Below are positions 30,986 through 39,496 of a stretch of 64,000 nt of DNA, one piece after another. Within the stretch, counting starts at the first letter, position 1. Each line of letters starts with the position of its first letter. The translations under genes and the position numbers were made by a program. Under the pieces are notes generated by a model. It was not told where the DNA came from. It was given only the letters and a program-made list of their open reading frames with translations, and did not search any database. Origin of the DNA: an uncultured Clostridia bacterium (GTDB taxonomy: Bacteria; Bacillota; Clostridia; Christensenellales; Pumilibacteraceae); the NCBI GenBank assembly GCA_948440265.1, contig CAOJOK010000005.1:16171-80170 (forward strand), read 5' to 3'.

Positions 30986-31957
30986 TTACGCCGCAAAAGC
31001 GGGGTTACATACATAATCCCATAGCGACATTTGCCGTGGCGTAAAGCGCATTACGTCACGTTCCCAATCGACTATATCGTCGAATAACACATACATATCC
31101 ACAAAGTTAATAAATTTTGCGGCAATATCGTCGTCGCATAGCCTTATAAATATTTCCGAGGCAATGCCGCGGGAATACACGATTCTTTCGCCTGTCTTGC
31201 CGAGGTACTTTGTCAAGTACCCGATTAAACTATTATTCTGTACTGCCGAACATAATATTTCCTCGAAATCGTTTCTTCCGAACGCTTCCACGAAAAAACT
31301 GTTTTCGTGCGTAATTCGCATTCGTTCATTGCGTGTATCATAATCTGTCTTTTCCGTAATCTTGCCTAACATCTGACCGTGCGGAACGTAGACGAGCGCG
31401 TGAAAATGCAACCGATGTTCTTCGGGCGAATACTCGAATACCCCCATATAGCGCCAACTACGGCGAGTATGTAAATTCGAAAGACACTTGCGGAGTTTCT
31501 TACGAAAACTTGCTTCGTCGTGTTTATCGCCATTGTATGTCACGGTGACGAAGTACGTCCACCGATTAAGGTTTGCCTTTCGCTTAAACCTTTTCAATCG
31601 GTGAAAATAATTGTTCTTTTCTCGCGCTATTTTCTTTTCAAGCCATTCGTCTATGTTCGGATAATTCGGAAACAGTTTTATTATTCCGTCATAAATAAAA
31701 TCTTTCAAATCGTCATTTTTTAAACCCTCGCGTTGTCCGGCATAGTAAAGGCTATCGAAAAGCATATCTATGTCCTTTCGTGGTTCTTTTTCCACAGAAA
31801 CATAAGAACAGTTTTTGCGTTTGAATGGAATTGCTATATAATGACCGCCGTCGTGATACACACGGTACGGCTTCGGCTCTTTGCGTTCTGGCAAAGGCTC
31901 GTCGAAAAAAAACGGCAAATCTGCCTTTTTACAGGGCATAAGTGCGACATTGTTCAT
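30986..31957 (-). CDS. HUH-endonuclease rolling-circle replication initiator (Rep/pII-like)
   Basis: YFVTVTYNG (motif I), HRLHFHALVYVP (HUH motif), IGYLTKYLGKTGERIVYSRG (catalytic Tyr region). Confidence 0.82.
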   Translation of the reverse strand: MNNVALMPCKKADLPFFFDEPLPERKEPKPYRVYHDGGHYIAIPFKRKNCSYVSVEKEPRKDIDMLFDSLYYAGQREGLKNDDLKDFIYDGIIKLFPNYPNIDEWLEKKIAREKNNYFHRLKRFKRKANLNRWTYFVTVTYNGDKHDEASFRKKLRKCLSNLHTRRSWRYMGVFEYSPEEHRLHFHALVYVPHGQMLGKITEKTDYDTRNERMRITHENSFFVEAFGRNDFEEILCSAVQNNSLIGYLTKYLGKTGERIVYSRGIASEIFIRLCDDDIAAKFINFVDMYVLFDDIVDWERDVMRFTPRQMSLWDYVCNPAFAA

Positions 31958-31998
31958 TTTTAATTACCTCTCTTTTTTTGAATGTGTATTTTCAATCT

Positions 31999-32027
31999 TT
32001 GACATTTAATCAAATCTTTTGTATAAT
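31999..32027 (+). promoter_or_regulatory. Consensus sigma-A promoter of cargo gene
   Basis: TTGACA-N17-TATAAT exact. Confidence 0.85.
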
Positions 32028-32061
32028 TTAACCGTAAGAATAAGCACAAAGGAGTTTTCTT

Positions 32062-33015
32062 ATGGGAAAGAACTGTGTATTATGCGGCAAGCCGAGCGGT
32101 ATATATCCGTTATGCAAAGAACACTTGCAGATGAAAGCGGACGGCAAAGTAGTAAAATGCGAAGAGTGCGGAACGTGGCATTTTGCCGACAGACCCTGCG
32201 AGCAGTGCGGAGCAGGGGATACTTTAAAAGAAAAATATTCGAAAATTGAAGCAAAAGCCCAAGAAAAGGAAAATGATATAACTTGTATTATTTGCGGCGC
32301 ACCTTCTAATGGGAAACAGCAATGCCGTAATTGTTATAATGAAACAAGAAACCATATGGACTCGCTAGACAAAAATAGTACAGTTAGAAAATTACGAGAT
32401 TATTATTACAATTTAAAAGAACGCATATTTATAATTAAAGGTATAGAAGAGACCAAAAAGCAATGTAATAAACTTATTGCCATAGCAATGACAGAGCAGA
32501 ATATAAACGATGATAGTTCTTTAATGGATAGAGTTTATAAAGACGTGGAGCAACTCATCATAAACAAACAACCGCCTGTACCAAATGAGAAATACGAGGA
32601 AGAAAGAAAGGAAAAAGACGAAAATAAAAGCAAAATAAATACAGCACAGGACGGACACAATGTCGATTCTGATATGGAAGTGCGAATAGACGATGTGCTT
32701 TATAATGCTTTCATTTTACACTGTTACGGAAAAAATGTAGATGAAATAACAGAGAAAAGAAAAAAATGCGATTGGTTTGTACCTATTTGCAACGGAAAGG
32801 GAATATATATCGAGTATTGGGGAATGGATACACTCAAATACATAGAAGATAGAAAAGAAAAAGAAGAATTATATAAAAAGCACAACATTCCATACATAGG
32901 AATCGAAAAAGATGACCCTAAAATGGATTCTCAAACTTTTAAAGCAAATCTTTTAAGAGAATTAAAAAGCATTGCCGAAAAATATTATGGGTTTATGCCC
33001 GAATGGAAAAAATAG
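32062..33015 (+). CDS. Cargo protein: zinc ribbons plus C-terminal PD-(D/E)XK nuclease-like domain
   Basis: N-terminal CxxC pairs (CVLCGKPSG, CEECGTWHF, CIICGAPSNGKQQCRNC); C-terminal CDWFVPICNGKGIYIEYWGMD...YIEDRKEKEELYKKHNI resembling D...ExWG...K nuclease cores. Confidence 0.55.
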   Translation: MGKNCVLCGKPSGIYPLCKEHLQMKADGKVVKCEECGTWHFADRPCEQCGAGDTLKEKYSKIEAKAQEKENDITCIICGAPSNGKQQCRNCYNETRNHMDSLDKNSTVRKLRDYYYNLKERIFIIKGIEETKKQCNKLIAIAMTEQNINDDSSLMDRVYKDVEQLIINKQPPVPNEKYEEERKEKDENKSKINTAQDGHNVDSDMEVRIDDVLYNAFILHCYGKNVDEITEKRKKCDWFVPICNGKGIYIEYWGMDTLKYIEDRKEKEELYKKHNIPYIGIEKDDPKMDSQTFKANLLRELKSIAEKYYGFMPEWKK

Positions 33016-33016
33016 C

Positions 33017-33050
33017 GTAAAATAGGACGGAGCCCACCGTCCTGTTTTAC
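33017..33050 (+). terminator. Terminator directly after cargo gene
   Basis: GTAAAATAGGACGG-AGCCCA-CCGTCCTGTTTTAC. Confidence 0.75.
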
Positions 33051-33060
33051 TTATATACTA

Positions 33061-33306
33061 CTATCTTTTGTTTTTTTTTGCTTTCCAGCAATTTGCACTA
33101 TCTTTTTGTGCCGCCAAGTAACCCGAACGATATGCGCGTTGTTCATTGGTCAATTTCTTCGGTTTTCCATAATCATCAAACTTTATGTGCATATCATTCG
33201 TTAATGCGACGTTGTTACGCAGTTCTTCGGCTGCTTTCGCACCTTTTTCGGACGGGTTCAAAAGAACAGTGACCGAACCATTTTTTCTTTTAATTTTAAC
33301 AGACAT
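33061..33306 (-). CDS. Small basic protein of the element
   Basis: 81 aa, Lys-rich C-terminus; RBS ggag before ATG. Confidence 0.55.
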   Translation of the reverse strand: MSVKIKRKNGSVTVLLNPSEKGAKAAEELRNNVALTNDMHIKFDDYGKPKKLTNEQRAYRSGYLAAQKDSANCWKAKKNKR

Positions 33307-33370
33307 TTGTTTAACTCCTCCAAAAATTATTTTTATATATCAACGGCGGGCTAAACCGCTAATACCGAAC

Positions 33371-33399
33371 TTGACATTAAACCGAAAATTTTATATAAA
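33371..33399 (+). promoter_or_regulatory. Sigma-A promoter, near-leaderless to ATG 33410
   Basis: TTGACA-N17-TATAAA. Confidence 0.65.
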
Positions 33400-33409
33400 T
33401 CGTGATATT

Positions 33410-33622
33410 ATGTTATCTTATCAAGAAATGGAATGTTTGGAACAACGTAAGTGTTTTCATTGTGACAATACGCTTGAATACAATATGGAATCAAGAAATC
33501 TGCAATGCTCTGTTTGCGGAAGTAGTTGGAACTACAACGAATACAAACAGAACAAAGCGTTATATAACAAAAATCCGGACGCATATATAACTCTGTATAC
33601 CTACGAAAAATGCTCCAAATAA
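33410..33622 (+). CDS. Small zinc-ribbon protein
   Basis: MLSYQEMECLEQRKCFHCDNTLEYNMESRNLQCSVCGSSWNYNEY; two CxxC pairs. Confidence 0.55.
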   Translation: MLSYQEMECLEQRKCFHCDNTLEYNMESRNLQCSVCGSSWNYNEYKQNKALYNKNPDAYITLYTYEKCSK

Positions 33623-33798
33623 AAACTGTCCGTGATTTGATGAACTTCGTCTATAAGTTCTATCAGTTCGGTAGAAATAGCAAAGTCCATATAAAACGAT
33701 AGAAGCAGCATTGTGTCACGGCACGGCGTTTTGCCTTCCAATGCTTTAATCATTGATTCCGTTGCATTTTCGGCAGTCAAAATATTGTTTTCATTCAT
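33601..33798 (-). CDS. Small hypothetical protein of the element
   Basis: 65 aa ORF, RBS aaggagt, co-oriented with structural genes. Confidence 0.45.
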   Translation of the reverse strand: MNENNILTAENATESMIKALEGKTPCRDTMLLLSFYMDFAISTELIELIDEVHQITDSFYLEHFS

Positions 33799-33802
33799 AT
33801 AT

Positions 33803-36025
33803 TTACTCCTTTCGCTTATTTGTCAAATCTCGTATAAAGTGACTGTTCTGCCGTTTCAATTCGGCGAACGTAGCCTTTTCGGTAGCGTATTCGCGCAAGT
33901 CGTCTATGCCGATGGGCGAGCGCAAAGCCTTTTCCGTGAAGAAATCCGAGAAACAGTCTGTCGAAAACCGCTTGCTGTAAATCTTCTTCGACATAAGATA
34001 ATACTTGTTTTCGCGTGTCCGTCCGTCCTGCGTTCCGCTTTCGACCTGTACGCGCAAAACGCAGTAACCGAAGCGATTATATATCCGCGCATAATAGCCG
34101 TGTATTGCCGCAGTAATCGCCTTAAACAGATACATAAAAAGCGTATTGTCCGAGCGCACAAACCTATAACGGTAATATAAACTCGTGAACTTTCCGAAAA
34201 GCAGGGAATAGAGCAATTCCGCGAGAGTAAAGAACGGCATAGCAAGACGGGTTTCGCCGCTGTCCTCTATGTGTACTATGTCCGTAAGGTCCCGAGCGTC
34301 TGCGCCGAGGCTTTCGGGACGTTGCTCGTCGGTAATGACCTTGACGAAAGGGAAGTTGTCCACAGTGGCGGAGTGCCGCACCATTTTCAGCCAATCGTTA
34401 AAACCGTCGTTCTTTTGATTGACGGTTTTATCTGTCTTGCGCTTGCCGTCAAGAGATTCCTTATTTCCTCGCTCTTTGCCTACTTCGGTAATGACTATAA
34501 CGCCGAACTCGAAGCTGTCGGACTGCCGATTGTTCTTTAATACCTTTTGCCCGAGCCGCAGAGCGTCGAAATCGAGAATGTGCGAATGTCTGCTGTAACT
34601 GTCTATAAGCCTGCTGTCGCGGCAAAAAAAGTCACTGTCCCACATAGGAAAATTACCGAGGTCGGAAATAAAATTGTCCTCTCGTATGGAGTAGTTCGAG
34701 AGCAAGAGCGAGGACTGAACGATGTAAATAAAATACAACTGCGCATAAGTTTCGAGAACTTCCCACAAAGACGTTATTTTCAGTCCGTCGTCGAAAGTAT
34801 CGCCGTAGCGTTCGCTGTCATAGCCGAAACAATTAAGGGCGGTAAAGCTTACCCGAATACCGTATCTGCGTTTAATATACCTTTTAACGCTTTTTACGCT
34901 ATCGGTATTTAAATTACGACACACCTTATTCCATTCGGCTAAAATATGTACAAACTTTCGGCAAGTAGCGAGGTTGTAAACCTTATGCAGCGACATTGCT
35001 TGCCGGAGTTCGTTTTCGAACACTATCCACGGAAAGTACGGGAATTTCAAATCGTTTTCAAGCAATTTTTCAAAAGCCTTATCTCGCAGCATAACCTCTT
35101 GCGAAAGAGCCATATCGGTAATAGCCGTCGTTTTCTTTTTTCCCATTGTTCCGCAAGTCATATAGACGACGGGACGGGCATTTATAAAGCCGCGATTTCG
35201 CCGTTCGAAATGATTGAGCCGCATATAGGCTATATTCTTGCGGAAACGGTCAAAAAGCGCAAGTCCGATTATTACCCACGCCCACGGCGGCACGAACGTC
35301 AGAACTGCGGAAAGGTCTATAAACAGTTTATATACTTGCAGATACAGACTGCCGAGGTCGAAAGAAACGACGAAATAAAGATAGTACGCGAAGAACTCCG
35401 AAAGTATAGTAAAAGCGTTAAAATAAAACAGCCACAACAGCAGCCAAATCATTCTATAATACCGCTGCTCTTTTATAAAATTTACTAATGACACGGCAAA
35501 ATTTTTCACAGGAATAAACACATAGAAAGCCGCCTTTTTGTATAACCGCAGCGGCTTGCTGTCGCGGTCGTAATCGTTGTTCGTCTTATTGAAGTACCGC
35601 GAGAAAGCAAGCCGCAATATAACAACAGCAGGAACGGCGAAGAGCAGGATAAGGCAGAACGTGTACAGCATATTCCCCATAAAGGCAAGATAAGCGAGGA
35701 CGTTGTTTGAATTTACAAACAGCGTCCAATAAGCCGAGAATTTGCCCTTAAAGCCGTCAAAGGTGTCGGGCAGGGGAATAGACGGTTTGGGCGGTGACGG
35801 CGTTTGAGAGGGAAACAGCGGTATTACGGGCAGGGTATTGACAGTCGGTTTTATACCGTGCTTTATACCGAAAAGTTCACAGAAAAAATATGCTGCGGAC
35901 AGACCGAAATCCCGACCGCTCTCTATTATTCTTCCGAGAGCGCTGGGGAATATGAATATGCCGCAGAGTATGAAACCGAGCGTGATTACTATGCAAATAA
36001 TGTGTCTGTAATTAAAGCGTTTCAC
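33803..36025 (-). CDS. Polytopic membrane ATPase, Zot/pI-like morphogenesis protein (divergent)
   Basis: GTG start overlapping upstream TGA (GTGTGA); 4-5 N-terminal TM segments; MTCGTMGKKKTTAITD Walker-A-like; FGVIVITEVGKERGNK Walker-B-like; VRHSATVDNFPFVKVITDEQRPESLGADARDLTDIVHI resembles Zot sensor/arginine region. Confidence 0.6.
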   Translation of the reverse strand: MKRFNYRHIICIVITLGFILCGIFIFPSALGRIIESGRDFGLSAAYFFCELFGIKHGIKPTVNTLPVIPLFPSQTPSPPKPSIPLPDTFDGFKGKFSAYWTLFVNSNNVLAYLAFMGNMLYTFCLILLFAVPAVVILRLAFSRYFNKTNNDYDRDSKPLRLYKKAAFYVFIPVKNFAVSLVNFIKEQRYYRMIWLLLWLFYFNAFTILSEFFAYYLYFVVSFDLGSLYLQVYKLFIDLSAVLTFVPPWAWVIIGLALFDRFRKNIAYMRLNHFERRNRGFINARPVVYMTCGTMGKKKTTAITDMALSQEVMLRDKAFEKLLENDLKFPYFPWIVFENELRQAMSLHKVYNLATCRKFVHILAEWNKVCRNLNTDSVKSVKRYIKRRYGIRVSFTALNCFGYDSERYGDTFDDGLKITSLWEVLETYAQLYFIYIVQSSLLLSNYSIREDNFISDLGNFPMWDSDFFCRDSRLIDSYSRHSHILDFDALRLGQKVLKNNRQSDSFEFGVIVITEVGKERGNKESLDGKRKTDKTVNQKNDGFNDWLKMVRHSATVDNFPFVKVITDEQRPESLGADARDLTDIVHIEDSGETRLAMPFFTLAELLYSLLFGKFTSLYYRYRFVRSDNTLFMYLFKAITAAIHGYYARIYNRFGYCVLRVQVESGTQDGRTRENKYYLMSKKIYSKRFSTDCFSDFFTEKALRSPIGIDDLREYATEKATFAELKRQNSHFIRDLTNKRKE

Positions 36026-36114
36026 ACTTTCACCGCTGTAAAAACAAAGTACCCTATAACGGTCAGAATGACCGCACCGAGCAGAACCCAAAGTATTCTT
36101 TTAAAAGTTTTCAT
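36022..36114 (-). CDS. 30-aa single-TM protein (candidate minor or major coat protein)
   Basis: MKTFKRILWVLLGAVILTVIGYFVFTAVKV; 4-bp overlap with ATPase start; not in ORF track because of size. Confidence 0.55.
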   Translation of the reverse strand: MKTFKRILWVLLGAVILTVIGYFVFTAVKV

Positions 36115-36140
36115 TTTGCTTTACCGCCCATATAAACCGT

Positions 36141-36365
36141 TTACCAAAATGTTTTAATAACGTCGTCAAAGACTTTTTCGCGTTCGGCTCGTGTAAATAT
36201 ACGTCCGCTCTTTTCCTGACGAATAACGCACGCACCGTGATACATTGCGCGCTGCTGAAACGTATCCCGATGCGTTTTTGCGTACTTATCGGCATTGCGT
36301 TTTTCCAAACCTTTGTGTGCGGCATTGCTTGCGCATAATCTGCGTTGCTGTTTTGTTCTTTTCAT
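36141..36365 (-). CDS. Small basic protein of the element
   Basis: MKRTKQQRRLCASNAAHKGLEKRNADKYAKTHRDTFQQRAMYHGA...; RBS aaggag. Confidence 0.5.
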   Translation of the reverse strand: MKRTKQQRRLCASNAAHKGLEKRNADKYAKTHRDTFQQRAMYHGACVIRQEKSGRIFTRAEREKVFDDVIKTFW

Positions 36366-36421
36366 AATTTAACTCCTTTTTGAAAGTGCACTTTCAATTT
36401 TATTTATTTTTCGATTTTCGA

Positions 36422-36451
36422 TTGACATTCTTATACCGAATAAGGTATAAT
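36422..36451 (+). promoter_or_regulatory. Consensus promoter of antisense RNA
   Basis: TTGACA-N18-TATAAT exact boxes. Confidence 0.8.
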
Positions 36452-36457
36452 ATAGCC

Positions 36458-36556
36458 AAGGTAGCGAACCTAACCGTTTCGGTTAGTTGTCGGCGTAACA
36501 ATGTTATGTTCCGACCTCGCAGGCAAGAAGTGACGAAAGTCACTTCTTTTTCTTTT
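36458..36556 (+). ncRNA. ~100-nt structured RNA antisense to the element structural operon
   Basis: Promoter at 36422-36451; CTAACCG-TTT-CGGTTAG; GTCGG(CGTAACAATGTTATG)TTCCGAC; terminator AAGAAGTGAC-GAAA-GTCACTTCTT-TTTCTTTT at 36525-36556. Confidence 0.75.
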
Positions 36557-36929
36557 GGTTTGTATGCCTTAAAATTCGCGCTTTATCGTGACTGCCGAGC
36601 ATAAACCGTTCCTTGCCTTCGGGGAACACCTTTTTATCTTCCACGCGCAAAGGCTTGCCCGACATACGGTTTTTATCAAACCGTTGAAAGTCTACACCCG
36701 TCCGCTTCGGCAGTCCGTAACGCTCGTAATTTATTTCGACTAACGCTTTATCCGCATTTTTGCCGTTTTCATCGAATTGCTTTATGCTTTTGAGTTTGGA
36801 TACGGACACGCCGCGCTTGTTTTCGTCCACGACGACATAATTGCGCTGCTTTTTCGGTTCGCGGTCTATGTACTTCGTTTCACCGCGAAACACTTTGCCT
36901 ACATTCTTTTTATCGTTTCTTCTTGCCAT
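36540..36929 (-). CDS. Basic protein of the element
   Basis: 129 aa, Lys/Arg-rich, RBS aaggagtgat before ATG. Confidence 0.55.
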   Translation of the reverse strand: MARRNDKKNVGKVFRGETKYIDREPKKQRNYVVVDENKRGVSVSKLKSIKQFDENGKNADKALVEINYERYGLPKRTGVDFQRFDKNRMSGKPLRVEDKKVFPEGKERFMLGSHDKARILRHTNQKKKK

Positions 36930-36933
36930 AAAA

Positions 36934-38937
36934 TCACTCCTTTTTCCTTTTGAATAGTTTACCTATTGCCTTAAACGGCGCGGTTATAAGCCAAACAACA
37001 CCCTTTACAAGCAAGCCCAAAAGCGGCGAGATAATAGGAAACAGCAAAACGCAAACGAGAACTATCGCAAGCAGCAGTAAAAGCGTTTTCCACCACTTGC
37101 TTATTTCGAAACGCACAGGCGGTGTTATCGCGCCTATAACATCAATCGGATTAGATACTACGGGAATAACGGTGTAAACGTCGTCTTTGCAGAAAGTCAA
37201 TTGAATAATATCGAAGCCGAGAAAGACGGTTTCTCTTGCCGCATACGACTTATCTGCATATCCCGTAGCCACGCCGTTATCGTTTATGATGCAAGTCATT
37301 AAGTCGGTGGAAAAATAGTCGGTATCGGCGAAACGGAATAAAAACAGCGTCTGATTGTTCAGTTCGCATTCGTTAAACCGTTCCTTAATCTTGTCCACAT
37401 CGGCTTTATCCACAAATAATTCGCTTGCAACCGTTTCGACGTTGCCGTAAAGTTCGTTTCGCTTAACTTCGTGTATCGGTTCTATGCCGAGAACGTTATC
37501 ATCAGACGGCGTTTTACCCAAGAGAGTCGCAAGAAACCCGTAATCGCAGACCTTGTCCCAAAACCCGTGATTTGAATTATACGCCATTAAATCGAATGTT
37601 TCACTCGCGTCTATGTCCACACAGTTATATCCGACAGTGCGCCCGTTGTCGACGTATGTTTCGAATAAGTCCGCGCTTATCTGTCCGTCCTTAATCGGCA
37701 AATATCCGTTATTATGACTTTTATCATAACCGTATATGTAATCGGTCAATTCTTCCGAAGAAACGGAATAGTCCGCAATGGCAGTCCCGCGAGAATGAAA
37801 CAGATAGGGAAGATTGTCTATAAAAAGACTATAATAATAATCGTAAGTATTTCCGTCAAACGTGGGACCGCCTTGCGCTTGCTTAACGTTCCAACAATAA
37901 CTGTAACGGTTCGTGTAACTGTTTCCGACCACCGTCTGAACTTCGTTATAAAACGAATACCTACGCTTTGCGTCGTAAGTTTCACCTATGGATTTGCCGA
38001 CGTAGTTTTCCGAAAGAAAATCGTATGCGTCTTTATCGCTCGTAACTATAACCGGTCTTGTCAAATACTCGTACCATTCGGCTTTTATTTTTTGAAGTTT
38101 TCCGTAAGCCCGCAATACGTCGTTCGGAACGCCGAAATACACGCTGCTTACTTGCGTTTGATGACCTTTGCCCAAACTCGACGAAGCAGTCCTGTAAACC
38201 GTGCTGCCGACTTGCAGTTCCACCGTTTCCAATTTTGCGGCGGTGCAGTCGAGCGTGCTTTCCGCCTCTCTGTCTGCGCCATAGCCCGCAGCAAAACCGC
38301 TGAACGTGTAAGAGCCGCCGATGGTGTAAGCCGTGGAGTTTTTTTCGCCTTTCGTCAAAAGTTCGACTTCGGCTATATCGTAACGCCGCGCGTTACTGTT
38401 TACACGTTCGGCTATCGTTTTGCCGTCAAAATCGCTCTTTCGGTCTACGACTTTAAACTTGTAAAACAAATTTGTGTAATCGCCCTTTGACTTCGAACAG
38501 AACCGCAAATCGAATTTTTCGTAATCGGTAACGACCACCGTTTTGTCCTCGCGTTCTTCCCATTGCACGCCGAGCGTAATCTTATTCGCATATCCGTCGG
38601 TCTGTATATCCAAATTTTGAGGGTTGTAAAAATACACATACAAGCCGTAGTTGTCCCGCATATTGACCTTAAACGAATAGCAATACTCTACAACGGTAAA
38701 GATTTCGGGGTGTTTCAAAACGCCCGTACTATCGTAAGGATAGCGGGTAATATCGAAGTCGTCGCTGCTTGTAAGGTCGTCGAGTACGTCGGTATCATCA
38801 AAGGATATGGGAGCAGCGGCACGCGCAACCGTCGTACCGCTTCCCACAAAGGAGAAGATTATTGTAAACAGTGCAACGACAAGAGCCGCCGCGGTGTTTC
38901 TTATGTAAATCGCTCTTTGCATTTTCTCATACCTCAA
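36934..38937 (-). CDS. Secreted, C-terminally TM-anchored protein (candidate virion or assembly protein)
   Basis: Signal peptide AAALVVALFTIIFSFVGSGTTVARAAAP; C-terminal TM WWKTLLLLLAIVLVCVLLFPIISPLLGLLVKGVVWLI with basic tail. Confidence 0.6.
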   Translation of the reverse strand: MRYEKMQRAIYIRNTAAALVVALFTIIFSFVGSGTTVARAAAPISFDDTDVLDDLTSSDDFDITRYPYDSTGVLKHPEIFTVVEYCYSFKVNMRDNYGLYVYFYNPQNLDIQTDGYANKITLGVQWEEREDKTVVVTDYEKFDLRFCSKSKGDYTNLFYKFKVVDRKSDFDGKTIAERVNSNARRYDIAEVELLTKGEKNSTAYTIGGSYTFSGFAAGYGADREAESTLDCTAAKLETVELQVGSTVYRTASSSLGKGHQTQVSSVYFGVPNDVLRAYGKLQKIKAEWYEYLTRPVIVTSDKDAYDFLSENYVGKSIGETYDAKRRYSFYNEVQTVVGNSYTNRYSYCWNVKQAQGGPTFDGNTYDYYYSLFIDNLPYLFHSRGTAIADYSVSSEELTDYIYGYDKSHNNGYLPIKDGQISADLFETYVDNGRTVGYNCVDIDASETFDLMAYNSNHGFWDKVCDYGFLATLLGKTPSDDNVLGIEPIHEVKRNELYGNVETVASELFVDKADVDKIKERFNECELNNQTLFLFRFADTDYFSTDLMTCIINDNGVATGYADKSYAARETVFLGFDIIQLTFCKDDVYTVIPVVSNPIDVIGAITPPVRFEISKWWKTLLLLLAIVLVCVLLFPIISPLLGLLVKGVVWLITAPFKAIGKLFKRKKE

Positions 38938-39485
38938 TGAAAGTTAATCGTAACCGTCGATTGTTCCTCTTCGCTGTATACGACGATTGACAGTCTGTCC
39001 TTTTCGTACAAATCTATATCCATAAAGCCCGTTACGGTGCTGTTTGGATAAACGACGGAAAGCAGTTCGCCGAGCGTAAGAGCAAAAGGAAGATACACTG
39101 TAAAATATCCGTCGTAAAGTTTTATATCAAAATAGTCTGTAAAGTCTATCCTATAAAACTCCAACGCTTTGCCGTCGACGGCAAATTCGGTCATATCGCA
39201 GTCTTTCATATTGTTTTCATTGAATACTATTTGCACGGTGAAATTCTTTGCCTTTTCTGTCTTATCCGTAAGCCCGAAAACGTTTTTGCAATAAAATAGG
39301 GAATAAGCATCTTTCGGCAATTCGATATTTTCAGTTTTATAGGATATTTTTTCGTCGCCGTACTGCACATAGAAATTCTTTGCACCGTTATTGACGAACG
39401 CAATTATAAGTGTAACCGCGCCGATTACTACGGCAAATATAATTGTATACAATATTACAGATACAGCATTGCCTGTCCTTTTCAT
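38934..39485 (-). CDS. N-terminally anchored membrane protein
   Basis: VSVILYTIIFAVVIGAVTLIIAFVNNG TM followed by extracytoplasmic domain. Confidence 0.55.
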   Translation of the reverse strand: MKRTGNAVSVILYTIIFAVVIGAVTLIIAFVNNGAKNFYVQYGDEKISYKTENIELPKDAYSLFYCKNVFGLTDKTEKAKNFTVQIVFNENNMKDCDMTEFAVDGKALEFYRIDFTDYFDIKLYDGYFTVYLPFALTLGELLSVVYPNSTVTGFMDIDLYEKDRLSIVVYSEEEQSTVTINFH

Positions 39486-39496
39486 AACACACCTCG

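Noticed and set aside
34271-35488. Several plus-strand ORFs (89-180 aa) opposite the Zot-like ATPase
   Set aside because: Overlap a single long minus-strand ORF with TM and ATPase motifs and coupled start; the plus ORFs lack RBS and domain signals.
36100-36325. ORF 36101-36325 (-) as the small gene upstream of the ATPase
   Set aside because: The overlapping frame 36141-36365 has a clear aaggag RBS and leaves room for the 30-aa TM ORF.
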